A stretch of 18,812 nt of DNA from UMGS172 sp045648145 (GCA_045648145.1 JAZRNK010000035.1:1-18812), one strand, 5' to 3'. Counted from the first letter of the stretch, positions 8,315 through 15,765 are shown. Notes: generated by a model not told the origin, from the letters alone. Made by a program: numbers and translations.

Positions 8315-8806
8315 ATGAAAACTTTCAATAAACTTATTCCCCTAATCTTAGCAATACTTTTAATTTTAAGCTTTGCCGGCTGCAAGCGTAAGGATACCGA
8401 CCCAAATTCATCCTCTGCAGGCTCACAGACCACCGTTTCAAAATCATACAAAGACGGTGAATACAAAGCTTCAGCACCCACCTATGACGACAGCGGATAC
8501 AAAGCCACCGTTAAAGTAGTTGTTAAAGACGGTACCGTTTTTTCGGTCGACTGCGATGCCGAGCACAAGGAAAACGGTACTAAAAAAAGCGTTTCTGAAA
8601 GTGGCAATTACGGTATGAAGGCCGGTGGTGCTCAGCATGAATGGCACGAGGAAATAGCCTATTTTGAAAACTATGTTGTTGATAACGGATTAAACAACAT
8701 ACCGACCGACACCGAAGGTCGAACAAACGTAATCACCGGTTGTACCATTAAAATCAGAGATTACGTCGAGCTTATTAACGAAGCTTTAGATAAAGCCGCT
8801 AAATAA
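8315..8806 (+). CDS. FMN-binding-domain lipoprotein (flavinylated redox protein)
   Basis: The 163-residue protein starts with a lipoprotein signal peptide. A positively charged start and hydrophobic core lead to FAGC with the lipidated Cys at 23, followed by a Ser/Thr-rich linker to about residue 43. The rest is one FMN-binding domain of the RnfG/NqrC C-terminal and PplA type (YKDGEYKA... GYKATVKVVVKDGTV). Near the end, ITGCT (residues 140-144) aligns with the usual S/TGAT flavinylation motif. Thr144 would carry FMN by phosphoester bond. Cys replaces the usual Ala. It would act outside the cytoplasmic membrane as an electron carrier. The gene converges on apbE, whose product installs such FMN groups. 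ATG 8315 has AAAGGA 10 bases upstream. The partner dehydrogenase and acceptor are unknown. Confidence 0.88.
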   Translation: MKTFNKLIPLILAILLILSFAGCKRKDTDPNSSSAGSQTTVSKSYKDGEYKASAPTYDDSGYKATVKVVVKDGTVFSVDCDAEHKENGTKKSVSESGNYGMKAGGAQHEWHEEIAYFENYVVDNGLNNIPTDTEGRTNVITGCTIKIRDYVELINEALDKAAK

Positions 8807-8807
8807 T

Positions 8808-9803
8808 TTATTGTTCAACAAGCTTTACGGTTGGCGGTGTTGTAGTATAATCTGCCTTTAACCCTGGCGACAAATAAATTTTACCATCCTTATCATAAAA
8901 TACCGTTTCGGCGCCGAACAGCTTAGCAAGTTCGGTGCCTTTTTCTATACCTAACGACAAGCAGGCGGTAGAAAGCGCATCGGCCTTAGCCGAAGAATCG
9001 GCAATAACGGTAACTGAATAAATACCGTTGTCAGTAGGATGGCCCGTTTTTGTATCAATAATATGATGATACAATTTCCCGTTTTCTTCAAAATAGCGTT
9101 GATAAACGCCCGAGGTAACGGCAGTTTTGTTGTTTATAATCAACGTCAAAACCGACTCACCGGCTTTACCAAAGGGCTTTTGCACCTGAACTGAATAAGG
9201 CAAGGTGCCCTCCTGCCCCATGACCATGACGTTACCACCTAAATTTATAACCGCCTTGGTTACGCCGTTTTCCTGTAAATACGCTTTAATCTTATCGGCA
9301 ATATAACCCTTAGCAATACCGCCAAGATCTATCGACATGTCTTGAGGTAATGTTACAGTTGTACCGTCCAACTTTACTTTTTTATAGTCAACTCTATTAA
9401 GATGAGCATCAATTTCCTCTTTTTTTGGTGCGGTGGTGGCATTCATAACATCCCACAGGTCTACCAATGCCGCAACTGTAATATCAAACATACCGTCGGA
9501 TTTTTCTGAAACGGATGCCGCAATATCAATAATCTCGCGGGTTTCAGGGCTGACACTTACCGCCTTGCCCTTTGATGAGTTTATTCTATAAATATCACTG
9601 TTTTCGTTGTATCGGTTAAACAACGCATCGTACTCCTTACACAGAGCAATCGCACCATTTAACACCTCTTGATTTGAGTCGTAAACAGTTATCGTCACGA
9701 CCGTATCCATCATAATCTGTGTTGATGATAACGGCTTACTTTCCTGCTTACATGAGCACAAAAATATACTCATTGCAAAGAAAATTGCTAATAATTTTTT
9801 CAT
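8808..9803 (-). CDS. apbE: FAD:protein FMN transferase, lipoprotein form
   Basis: The 331-residue enzyme moves FMN from FAD onto Thr/Ser of extracytosolic proteins. The signal peptide ends at a lipobox LCSC with Cys18 as the lipid site, placing it on the outer face of the membrane. Family motifs are in order: MMDTVVTITVYD (31-42), the flavin-binding DLGGIAKGYIAD (159-170), INLGGNVMVMG (186-196), HIIDTKTGHP (247-256) and ADSSAKADALSTA (268-280), which holds the Asp/Thr metal ligands. Length is typical. Its stop is one base from the stop of the FMN-binding lipoprotein, its likely substrate. The ribosome binding site is AGAGG, and a good promoter sits at 9858-9886. Confidence 0.95.
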   Translation of the reverse strand: MKKLLAIFFAMSIFLCSCKQESKPLSSTQIMMDTVVTITVYDSNQEVLNGAIALCKEYDALFNRYNENSDIYRINSSKGKAVSVSPETREIIDIAASVSEKSDGMFDITVAALVDLWDVMNATTAPKKEEIDAHLNRVDYKKVKLDGTTVTLPQDMSIDLGGIAKGYIADKIKAYLQENGVTKAVINLGGNVMVMGQEGTLPYSVQVQKPFGKAGESVLTLIINNKTAVTSGVYQRYFEENGKLYHHIIDTKTGHPTDNGIYSVTVIADSSAKADALSTACLSLGIEKGTELAKLFGAETVFYDKDGKIYLSPGLKADYTTTPPTVKLVEQ

Positions 9804-9857
9804 TATCTATACCTCTAAGCAATTAATGCTTGTAAATTATTGGCATTACACATTAAT

Positions 9858-9886
9858 ATTAAACAACATAAACCGACACAAGTCAA
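9858..9886 (-). promoter_or_regulatory. apbE promoter
   Basis: On the minus strand TTGACT (9886-9881), a 17-base spacer and TTTAAT (9863-9858) give a near-consensus promoter. The predicted start is near 9851, leaving a leader of about 48 bases that can form a weak hairpin (TAATGC at 9824-9829 with GCATTA at 9843-9848). Confidence 0.7.
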
Positions 9887-9906
9887 GTAAGGCTATTAAA
9901 ACCTGC

Positions 9907-9934
9907 TTGTAAATTCTAAAAAAATGTGTATACT
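9907..9934 (+). promoter_or_regulatory. Promoter of the NusG-II / Gx / HD operon
   Basis: TTGTAA (9907-9912), 16 bases and TATACT (9929-9934) form a plausible promoter, with transcription starting near 9941 and a leader of less than 20 bases. The -35 lies inside one copy of a 12-base repeat (TGCTTGTAAATT at 9904-9915), also present at 9827-9838. Confidence 0.55.
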
Positions 9935-9958
9935 TAAATTTGAAGGCGGTGACGTAAC

Positions 9959-10294
9959 TTGGTTAAAAAAGCAGATATTTTATTGGCTGTGGCAATAATT
10001 GTTTTTTCAATAAGCTTTTTACTGGTTACTTATATGTTTTCGCTTGACGGTTCAACCGTAACGGTCACCGTTGATAATGAGGTTTATAAAACCTATGCTT
10101 TAAATAAGGATATTACCGAAACCATAAAGACAAAATATGGTGTCAACGTTATTTGTATAAGTAACGGTAAAGTAAGTATTGCTTCGGCCGACTGCCCCGA
10201 TAAATATTGCGTTTCTCACGTCCAAATAAGCGAAAATGGTCAGACCATCGTGTGTTTACCGCATCGACTTGTGGTTGAAGTGGAGGGCGACTAA
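9959..10294 (+). CDS. NusG domain II protein, membrane-anchored (EetA-like)
   Basis: The 111-residue protein has one N-terminal TM helix (about residues 7-28) and then an extracytosolic NusG domain II. The domain holds the conserved Cys pattern DCPDKYCVSH and IVCLPHRL, so three Cys and two His could bind a metal or form a redox disulfide. Despite the name the protein has no transcription-elongation NGN domain. Relatives occur beside Gx transporters and ApbE, and in flavin-based extracellular electron-transfer loci, where as I recall they are called EetA. The start is a TTG at 9959 with GGTGA 6 bases upstream. The next in-frame Met would delete most of the TM helix, so TTG is preferred. The next gene's ribosome binding site lies in its last codons. 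Confidence 0.85.
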   Translation: MVKKADILLAVAIIVFSISFLLVTYMFSLDGSTVTVTVDNEVYKTYALNKDITETIKTKYGVNVICISNGKVSIASADCPDKYCVSHVQISENGQTIVCLPHRLVVEVEGD

Positions 10295-10295
10295 T

Positions 10296-10787
10296 ATGGT
10301 TAAAAAATGCGCATATTACGGTAGCCTTTTAGCACTTGCCATTATATGTGGATATGTTGAAATGCTCGTTCCGTTCAACTTCGGAATACCGGGAATAAAA
10401 TTAGGTCTTGCCAATATAGTGGCCGTCTACATTCTATACAAAAATGGCTTTTTTGCCTCACTTACAGTAAATACCTGCCGCATTGTTTTATGCACCTTGC
10501 TTTTCGGCAATGCTATGAGCTTGTTTTACTCGCTTTGCGGCGGTGTTTTAAGCCTTTTGGTTATGCTTATTTTCAAAAAGATAAAGTACTTCTCGGTTGT
10601 CGGTGTAAGTGTTGCAGGTGGAACTGCACACAACATCGGTCAACTATTAGCCGCCTCGCTTATTATAGGTGCGAAAGCCTTAACGTACTATCTGCCGTTT
10701 TTAATGATTTCGGGTGTTGTGACGGGTTTTTTAGTGGGCATTGCAACACATTATCTTATCAAACGAATTAAAACACATCAAATTTAG
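10296..10787 (+). CDS. Gx transporter family / heptaprenyl diphosphate synthase component I-like membrane protein (EetB-like)
   Basis: The 163-residue protein has about five hydrophobic segments and the family signature FGIPGIKLGLANIV (residues 29-42), with conserved Gly/Asn residues and GGTAHNIGQLLAA (about 109-121). Annotation pipelines call this family heptaprenyl diphosphate synthase component I or Gx transporter. It resembles the S-component fold of ECF vitamin transporters. Its pairing with a NusG-II protein beside ApbE suggests a part in flavin or quinone-related extracytosolic electron transfer, but the cargo is unknown. The frame is open from a TTG at 10236 inside the previous gene. 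ATG 10296, with GGAGGG 8 bases upstream and one base after the previous stop, is the real start. Confidence 0.84.
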   Translation: MVKKCAYYGSLLALAIICGYVEMLVPFNFGIPGIKLGLANIVAVYILYKNGFFASLTVNTCRIVLCTLLFGNAMSLFYSLCGGVLSLLVMLIFKKIKYFSVVGVSVAGGTAHNIGQLLAASLIIGAKALTYYLPFLMISGVVTGFLVGIATHYLIKRIKTHQI

Positions 10788-10797
10788 GAGGGTTAAT

Positions 10798-12501
10798 ATG
10801 CTAAGATACCCTAAACAAGACAGTTCCAATTTGACAGAAAATTTAATTTATTGCGATTTTGAAGCAAGGGTTGAAAAATTTGTTTCTCAGCTCTTGTCGG
10901 GGTACACCCCTGCAAAATACCACGAAATAAAGGTTATACACGATCCCGTATGGGGCACTATAAAATTTTCACCGTGGGAATTGCAGCTGCTCGACTCTCC
11001 GCTTTTACAACGACTCCGCAACGTCAATCAGTTGGGCCTCGCCGTGCTTACCTACCCTTCTGCAACCCACTCCCGTTTTGAGCACACCTTGGGTGTTACA
11101 GCACTTACGGCCAAAATGGTTGACAGTATAAACGACAACGGCAGCCTACCCGACAATAACAGCGTTAGCGTTTCATATAGCGATCTGTCAATGCTACGCC
11201 TTGCCGCTTTATTGCACGATATAGGCCATTGCTTTTTCTCACATTTATCCGAAAAAATGTACGGTGAAACAAAGGAATTTATTGAATTAAAAAACTCCTT
11301 TGAAATATTTCGCTCTGCTCAACCGCACGAAATTTTCGCCTACATAATAATCAACACTCCGTCATTTAAAAAGTTTTTTGAAAGCGTTGACTTCCCCGAG
11401 CAGAAGAACGACTCTGTAGTTTCCTACTCGGGTAACGGATTCTTTGACGACATCGGCAGAATGATTATCGGTGCACCCATAGACAAGGTCTTTTCTTCCA
11501 ACGGCAAACTTTATAAAAAATATTACCTTACCGAGATTATAAACGGTCAATTTGACGCCGACTCACTTGACTATCTCCGCCGTGACAGTTACATAACAGG
11601 TCTGTCGCTGACCTATCATATCGACCGCTTTTTATACAAAATCAAAATGGTAGACCGTGAGGAAATTGATAACGGCAATTTAACATACGGCAAGCATTTG
11701 ACCGTTTCGGTGTCAGGCGTTTCTACGGTGGAGGAAATGATTTTCGGCAAACAAATGCTCACCCGTTACATATACCAGCACCAAAAGGTTTTAGCAACCG
11801 ACGTGCTTGTTTATGACATAGTCAGTGGTTTAAAGTTTAACGGAAAATTAAGTCACCCGTGCGATTTTCTGTATTACTGCGATGATGATATTTACAAAAT
11901 TTATGACGAAAGCGGCGACAGCGACTTTTTGGTACCCGTAAGCAAAATGGTGGTCGACAAGGATTCGAAAAAAACCATTTCCGACATTGTGCGCCGAATA
12001 AAGATGCGTAGCTTACCCAAAAAAGCACTGGTTATAAATATGTCCAACATCGTTTCGATTATGGACAAAGAAAACGCCTCGTTACAAGAAACCTACCAAC
12101 ACCTTCACGACATTTTTTACAGTGGCGGCTTAAGGCGCGAAATAAGAAATGAAGCGTGGAAAATTTGCGAAAGCACTAACACTGACAAAGCTTTAATAGA
12201 CAGTATGGACATCTTCTATTCTGTGCCCAAGCCCACCACCGCCAAAAACTATACCGATGTTTTTGTTGCGGCGCATGACGGCGGCATCGTATTTCTGTCC
12301 GAGGTCGCCGACCTAAATGACTGGGCAAATGAATTTTCAAGCAGAGCATGGAACTCCTACGTTTTCTCAACCTCCCAAGCGTTACCAATAGTAAGTCTGG
12401 CCGCCAAACGCGTTTTGGAACGCAAAGGAATAGTCTTTAAAGAGGATAAAATCTTTGTCAACCTAAAACACCATAACGAAATTGAAAAAATCAATAAATA
12501 A
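10798..12501 (+). CDS. HD-domain phosphohydrolase, SAMHD1-like
   Basis: The 567-residue protein has a complete HD active site of the dNTPase/SAMHD1 type. Residues 69-100 read LLQRLRNVNQLG ... SRFEHTLGV with metal ligand His96. HDIGHCFFSH gives His140, Asp141 and catalytic His144/His149. QPHE gives His177. DADSLDYLRRD gives the fourth ligand, Asp255. The first 60 residues carry the usual IHDPVWGTIKF block. The C-terminal half (about 300-567) is helical and poorly recognisable. SAMHD1-like proteins hydrolyse dNTPs or act on other nucleotides, and the substrate is not known. ATG 10798 has AGGAGG 6 bases upstream, and that site overlaps the stop codon of the preceding gene, so it belongs to the same operon. 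A strong hairpin terminator follows the stop. Confidence 0.88.
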   Translation: MLRYPKQDSSNLTENLIYCDFEARVEKFVSQLLSGYTPAKYHEIKVIHDPVWGTIKFSPWELQLLDSPLLQRLRNVNQLGLAVLTYPSATHSRFEHTLGVTALTAKMVDSINDNGSLPDNNSVSVSYSDLSMLRLAALLHDIGHCFFSHLSEKMYGETKEFIELKNSFEIFRSAQPHEIFAYIIINTPSFKKFFESVDFPEQKNDSVVSYSGNGFFDDIGRMIIGAPIDKVFSSNGKLYKKYYLTEIINGQFDADSLDYLRRDSYITGLSLTYHIDRFLYKIKMVDREEIDNGNLTYGKHLTVSVSGVSTVEEMIFGKQMLTRYIYQHQKVLATDVLVYDIVSGLKFNGKLSHPCDFLYYCDDDIYKIYDESGDSDFLVPVSKMVVDKDSKKTISDIVRRIKMRSLPKKALVINMSNIVSIMDKENASLQETYQHLHDIFYSGGLRREIRNEAWKICESTNTDKALIDSMDIFYSVPKPTTAKNYTDVFVAAHDGGIVFLSEVADLNDWANEFSSRAWNSYVFSTSQALPIVSLAAKRVLERKGIVFKEDKIFVNLKHHNEIEKINK

Positions 12502-12545
12502 AAAAGATATGCACGAAAATAATTTTCGTGCATATCTTTTTTTAT
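12501..12545. terminator. Bidirectional rho-independent terminator
   Basis: AAAAAGATATGCACGAAAAT (12501-12520) is repeated in inverted form at 12522-12541, with A runs on one side and T runs on the other. It ends the HD gene on the plus strand and, read from the minus strand, the ZIP gene, whose stop codon overlaps its edge. Confidence 0.92.
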
Positions 12546-13291
12546 ACTAACAATACGTCGGTCACAAGCATAACGCAAAAGCCAACCAAAAGAGCGTAGG
12601 TTGCGCCTTTCTCATTTCCATGAGAATGTGTTTCGGGAATCATTTCATCACTTATAACATAAAGCATTGTTCCACCCGCAAAGGCTAAAGCGAATGGCAA
12701 CACCGCCGAAGCAATACTTACAGCAAAATATCCCACAAGCGTTCCCACAACCTCAACAAGACCTGTTATCAGAGCACAAACGAAGGTCTTTTTAGGCGTT
12801 ACTCCTGCCGCAAGCATCGGACCGATTATAACCATACCTTCAGGTATATTTTGCAGAGCAATACCTCCTGCAATCGTCAACGCCTGTGACATATCACCCA
12901 AACCAAAACCCACACCTGCCGCTATACCTTCGGGTAAATTGTGTATTGCTATTGCCATAACAAACAACAGTACCTTATTTAAGTTATCATTTGCGTGTTT
13001 CTCCCCATTGCCTACAATCCTATGAAGATGAGGAACGAACTTATCTATCAAATCAAGGCACATTGCACCGACGAATATACCGATAATAGTGATTATAATA
13101 CCGTATTTTCCGCCGTAATTAATTGATGGCAGTACCAAACCCAACACCGCCGCAGCAAGCATAACACCCGCGGCAAACGATAACACTATATCAGAAAATT
13201 TATGAGATATCTTTTTAAAAACAAACCCAAATATTGAGCCTATTACCGTAGCCGCTCCAACACCGAGAGCAGTAAGTAAAACAATATACAT
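12542..13291 (-). CDS. ZIP family divalent metal transporter
   Basis: The 249-residue membrane protein has eight predicted TM helices. TM4 carries HNLPEG and TM5 carries QNIPEG, the paired metal-site motifs of the ZIP/GufA family. A His-containing loop (VPHLHRIVGNGEKH) lies between TM3 and TM4. These proteins import zinc, iron or manganese. Substrate cannot be told from sequence, but position directly after superoxide reductase and rubredoxin makes iron or manganese worth considering. AGGAG lies 6 bases upstream of ATG 13291. This site directly follows the T-tract of the hairpin at 13303-13346, so no promoter fits between hairpin and gene. Expression should come from read-through or from a promoter inside the rubredoxin gene. 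Confidence 0.92.
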   Translation of the reverse strand: MYIVLLTALGVGAATVIGSIFGFVFKKISHKFSDIVLSFAAGVMLAAAVLGLVLPSINYGGKYGIIITIIGIFVGAMCLDLIDKFVPHLHRIVGNGEKHANDNLNKVLLFVMAIAIHNLPEGIAAGVGFGLGDMSQALTIAGGIALQNIPEGMVIIGPMLAAGVTPKKTFVCALITGLVEVVGTLVGYFAVSIASAVLPFALAFAGGTMLYVISDEMIPETHSHGNEKGATYALLVGFCVMLVTDVLLV

Positions 13292-13302
13292 AAGTTACTC
13301 CT

Positions 13303-13346
13303 AAAAAAAGCCACACTGCAGGTATTTGACTTGCAGTGTGGCTTTT
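13303..13346 (-). terminator. Hairpin with T-tract between rubredoxin and ZIP gene
   Basis: A perfect 15-bp stem (13332-13346 with 13306-13320) and an 11-base loop end in seven T residues on the minus strand (13309-13303). It looks like an intrinsic terminator for the FDP-SOR-rubredoxin transcript. The AGGAG of the ZIP gene starts at 13302, immediately after the T-tract, so it may act as a partial terminator or attenuator. Confidence 0.85.
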
Positions 13347-13351
13347 AAAAC

Positions 13352-13510
13352 TTATTCTTCGCTGAAATTGGATTTATCAACGCCACAAAGCGGACAAACA
13401 AAATCGTCAGGCAGGTCTTCAAATTTTGTTCCAGGTGCTATACCGTTATCGGGATCACCTACTGCCTCATCATATACCCAGCCACAAACGTCACATACAT
13501 ATTTTTTCAT
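13352..13510 (-). CDS. Rubredoxin
   Basis: This short gene encodes 52 residues. It contains both Cys pairs of a rubredoxin iron site, YVCDVCGWVYD near the start and FVCPLCGVDK near the end, plus the usual GDPDNGIAPGTKFEDLPDDF centre. It is a one-electron carrier to superoxide reductase and flavodiiron proteins in anaerobes. It sits 59 bases downstream of the superoxide reductase gene with a strong GGAGG site (AGCTTGGAGG-like context, ATG 13510). That gap might hold a second start, but no clear promoter was seen. The flavodiiron protein upstream has its own fused rubredoxin domain, so this free copy most likely serves superoxide reductase or other acceptors. Confidence 0.96.
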   Translation of the reverse strand: MKKYVCDVCGWVYDEAVGDPDNGIAPGTKFEDLPDDFVCPLCGVDKSNFSEE

Positions 13511-13569
13511 AAAACTTTCCTCCAAGCATAAAACTTTTTATACTATTATTTACTGATTTTGAAAAATTA

Positions 13570-13950
13570 TTAAATGTCTGCTTTCCAAAGACCGTGCAAA
13601 TTACAGTACGCATAAACCGCAATCGGCTTTTCGTCAGCAAGAGCAAACGTAACCGTCGGCTCTGCACCGGGAGTAAGGCATTTACGCTGACCGCCTCTGT
13701 CGGTCTGAAGATAAACCCAGGTAATGCTATGCTCCTCAGTCATGGGATGTAATACCGAGCCAACTACAACCTTAACAGAGTTGTCATTAACCTCAACTAC
13801 GGGAATGTGCTTTTCCAAGCTTGCCTCAACCGTACCGGGCTCTAACTGCTTCATTTTCTGTCCACAGCACATCATAGGGACACCTGCGTCGTGTATCATA
13901 CCTACAATGTTACCGCAATGCTCACAAATGAAAAATCTGTTGTCGTTCAT
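13570..13950 (-). CDS. dfx: Desulfoferrodoxin (superoxide reductase, two-iron class)
   Basis: The 126-residue protein has both iron centres. The N-terminal desulforedoxin-like centre is Cys9, Cys12, Cys28 and Cys29 (CEHCG ... CCG). The C-terminal catalytic site has His48, His68, His74, Cys116 and His119 (EKHIP, VLHPM, EEHSITW, YCNLHG). It reduces superoxide to hydrogen peroxide without releasing O2, using electrons from rubredoxin. The start has AAGGAG in the 24-base gap after the flavodiiron gene, so the two are cotranscribed. Length and motif spacing are normal, and no key residue is missing. Confidence 0.96.
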   Translation of the reverse strand: MNDNRFFICEHCGNIVGMIHDAGVPMMCCGQKMKQLEPGTVEASLEKHIPVVEVNDNSVKVVVGSVLHPMTEEHSITWVYLQTDRGGQRKCLTPGAEPTVTFALADEKPIAVYAYCNLHGLWKADI

Positions 13951-13974
13951 AATAATTCTCCTTTTATATATAAA

Positions 13975-15765
13975 TTATTCTATTGGTTCAAAGTCCGAAG
14001 CGCCGTGCTTACAAAGAGGGCAGACAAAATCTTCAGGCAAGGTTTCACCCTCGTACACAAAGCCACACACCTTACATACGTAGCCTTTTTTACCATCGGT
14101 CTGAGGTTTCGGCTTAACGTTGTTCTGATAATAGGTGTAGGTCATAGTTTCACGGTCAGAAATCACTCTTGATTCTGTAATCGAGCAAATAAACATACCG
14201 TGGGTATCAAGGTCAACATACTGTTCAACCTTTAAAGACATAAACGAATTAATATATCTCGGCAAAAAAACAAGACCGTTATCAGAACGAAGCGGCTGAC
14301 AGTTTGCAAATTTATCAACGTTTCTGCCACTTACAAAGCCAAAGGCCTCAAACACAGAGAACGGTGCTTCAACCGTCAGACAGTTAATATTCATTTTTCC
14401 CGTCTGCTTAATAATATGATGTGAATAGTTTTCTTTATTAATAGTAACAGCAATACGGTTAGGTGTATTTGTTACCTGTGTAACGGTATTAACAATCAAG
14501 CCGTTATCCTTTTTGCCGTCGTTAGAGGTCACAACATACAGACCGTAACCAATATTAAACAACGCCGACAAATCATTCTTATTTGCCGTTGCATCCTGTC
14601 TTGCAAGATAGTCTTTACAGAGTTCTTTACTTAACTCATCCAACTGTGCAATACTCTCATCGTTTAATGCCGATAAAATCTTAACGGTTGTGTCAGCAAA
14701 GGTGAGATTGTTGCATTTTTCAAGCATACCCTTCATAACCTTAGCAGCAAGAGGCGCCCAGCTTCCATTCTCAATAAAAGCTACGGTACGGTTGCTAAAA
14801 TTACGCTCGGTTAAATGATTTATAAACTCACGCATAAAGGGGAAAATCTCGGCGTTATAGGTGGTGGTTGCAAGGACAATTTTACTATATCTGAAAGCAT
14901 CCTCAACCGCCTCTGCCATATCACATCTTGCCAGGTCGTTCACAACAACCTTCGGGCAACCGTTGGCGCGAAGCTTATCTGCAAGCAGCATAACTGCCTT
15001 TTTAGTATTCCCGTAAACCGAGGTATATGCTATCACAATACCCTCTTCCTCAGGCTGATAGCTCGACCAGGTGTTATAAAGATTAATATAATATCCCAAG
15101 TTTTCTTTCAAAACGGGACCATGCAAGGGACAAATGATTTCTATATCAAGCCCTGCTGCTTTTTTAAGCAGGTTTTGCACCTGTGCGCCATATTTGCCGA
15201 CAATACCGATGTAGTAACGTCTGGCTTCACAAGCCCAATCCTCTTGAACGTCCAATGCGCCGAATTTACCAAATCCGTCGGCTGAAAACAGAACCTTATC
15301 GGTGCTATCGTAAGTAACTATAACCTCCGGCCAATGAACCATCGGTGCTGTAACGAAGGTCAAAGTATGTTTACCCAAAGAAAGAGTATCGCCCTCGCCT
15401 ACAACAACCTGTTTGTCGGAAAAATCGGTACCGAAAAAGTTTTTCATCATTACAAAGGCCTTGGCAGATGAAACAATTTTTGCATCCGGATATGCCTTGA
15501 CAAACTGATTGATATTGGCAGAATGGTCAGGCTCCATATGCTGAACTATCAAATAATCAGGCTTACGGTTGCCCAAAGTATTCTGAATATTGTCCAACCA
15601 TTCGTGTGTAAAGTTGGCATCAACCGTATCCATAATTGCGATTTTTTCATCAATTATCGCATAAGAGTTATACGCCATTCCGTTTGGAACGTCATACTGA
15701 CCCTCAAACAAATCAATTTTATGATCGTTAACGCCGATATATTTAATATCATTTGTAATAGCCAT
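13975..15765 (-). CDS. fprA: Flavodiiron protein fused to flavin reductase and rubredoxin domains
   Basis: The 596-residue protein reduces O2 to water and/or NO to N2O. Domains run as follows. A metallo-beta-lactamase-like diiron core (1-240) has ligands His76, Glu78, Asp80 (HMEPDH), His144, Asp163 and His215. A flavodoxin domain (about 243-390) has the FMN loop YTSVYGNT at 247-254. A flavin-reductase-like domain (about 397-548) follows. A C-terminal rubredoxin has Cys564, Cys567, Cys582 and Cys585. The fusion should pass electrons from NAD(P)H or a reduced carrier to the diiron site within one chain. The multi-domain order is known in Clostridia, and the exact class was not checked. It heads the SOR-rubredoxin operon, with an AGAGGTG ribosome binding site and its own promoter. 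Confidence 0.94.
   Translation of the reverse strand: MAITNDIKYIGVNDHKIDLFEGQYDVPNGMAYNSYAIIDEKIAIMDTVDANFTHEWLDNIQNTLGNRKPDYLIVQHMEPDHSANINQFVKAYPDAKIVSSAKAFVMMKNFFGTDFSDKQVVVGEGDTLSLGKHTLTFVTAPMVHWPEVIVTYDSTDKVLFSADGFGKFGALDVQEDWACEARRYYIGIVGKYGAQVQNLLKKAAGLDIEIICPLHGPVLKENLGYYINLYNTWSSYQPEEEGIVIAYTSVYGNTKKAVMLLADKLRANGCPKVVVNDLARCDMAEAVEDAFRYSKIVLATTTYNAEIFPFMREFINHLTERNFSNRTVAFIENGSWAPLAAKVMKGMLEKCNNLTFADTTVKILSALNDESIAQLDELSKELCKDYLARQDATANKNDLSALFNIGYGLYVVTSNDGKKDNGLIVNTVTQVTNTPNRIAVTINKENYSHHIIKQTGKMNINCLTVEAPFSVFEAFGFVSGRNVDKFANCQPLRSDNGLVFLPRYINSFMSLKVEQYVDLDTHGMFICSITESRVISDRETMTYTYYQNNVKPKPQTDGKKGYVCKVCGFVYEGETLPEDFVCPLCKHGASDFEPIE

Noticed and set aside
8254..8481. 75-codon minus-strand frame across the lipoprotein gene start
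   Set aside because: It overlaps the signal-peptide region of a well-supported gene and has no recognisable motif.
8808..8820. ATTGTTCAAC shared between the end of apbE and the flavodiiron promoter region
   Set aside because: The apbE copy is simply its last codons and stop, so a ten-base match by chance is the better reading.
10236..10295. Longer Gx protein from a TTG inside the NusG-II gene
   Set aside because: The extension overlaps the end of the previous gene, lacks similarity, and ATG 10296 has an ideal ribosome binding site.
10741..10797. Longer HD protein starting inside the Gx gene
   Set aside because: ATG 10798 has AGGAGG at 6 bases, and the extra residues overlap the Gx C-terminus in another frame.
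14815..15285. 156-codon plus-strand open frame opposite the flavodiiron gene
   Set aside because: Shadow frame within a highly conserved enzyme, with no independent coding signs.
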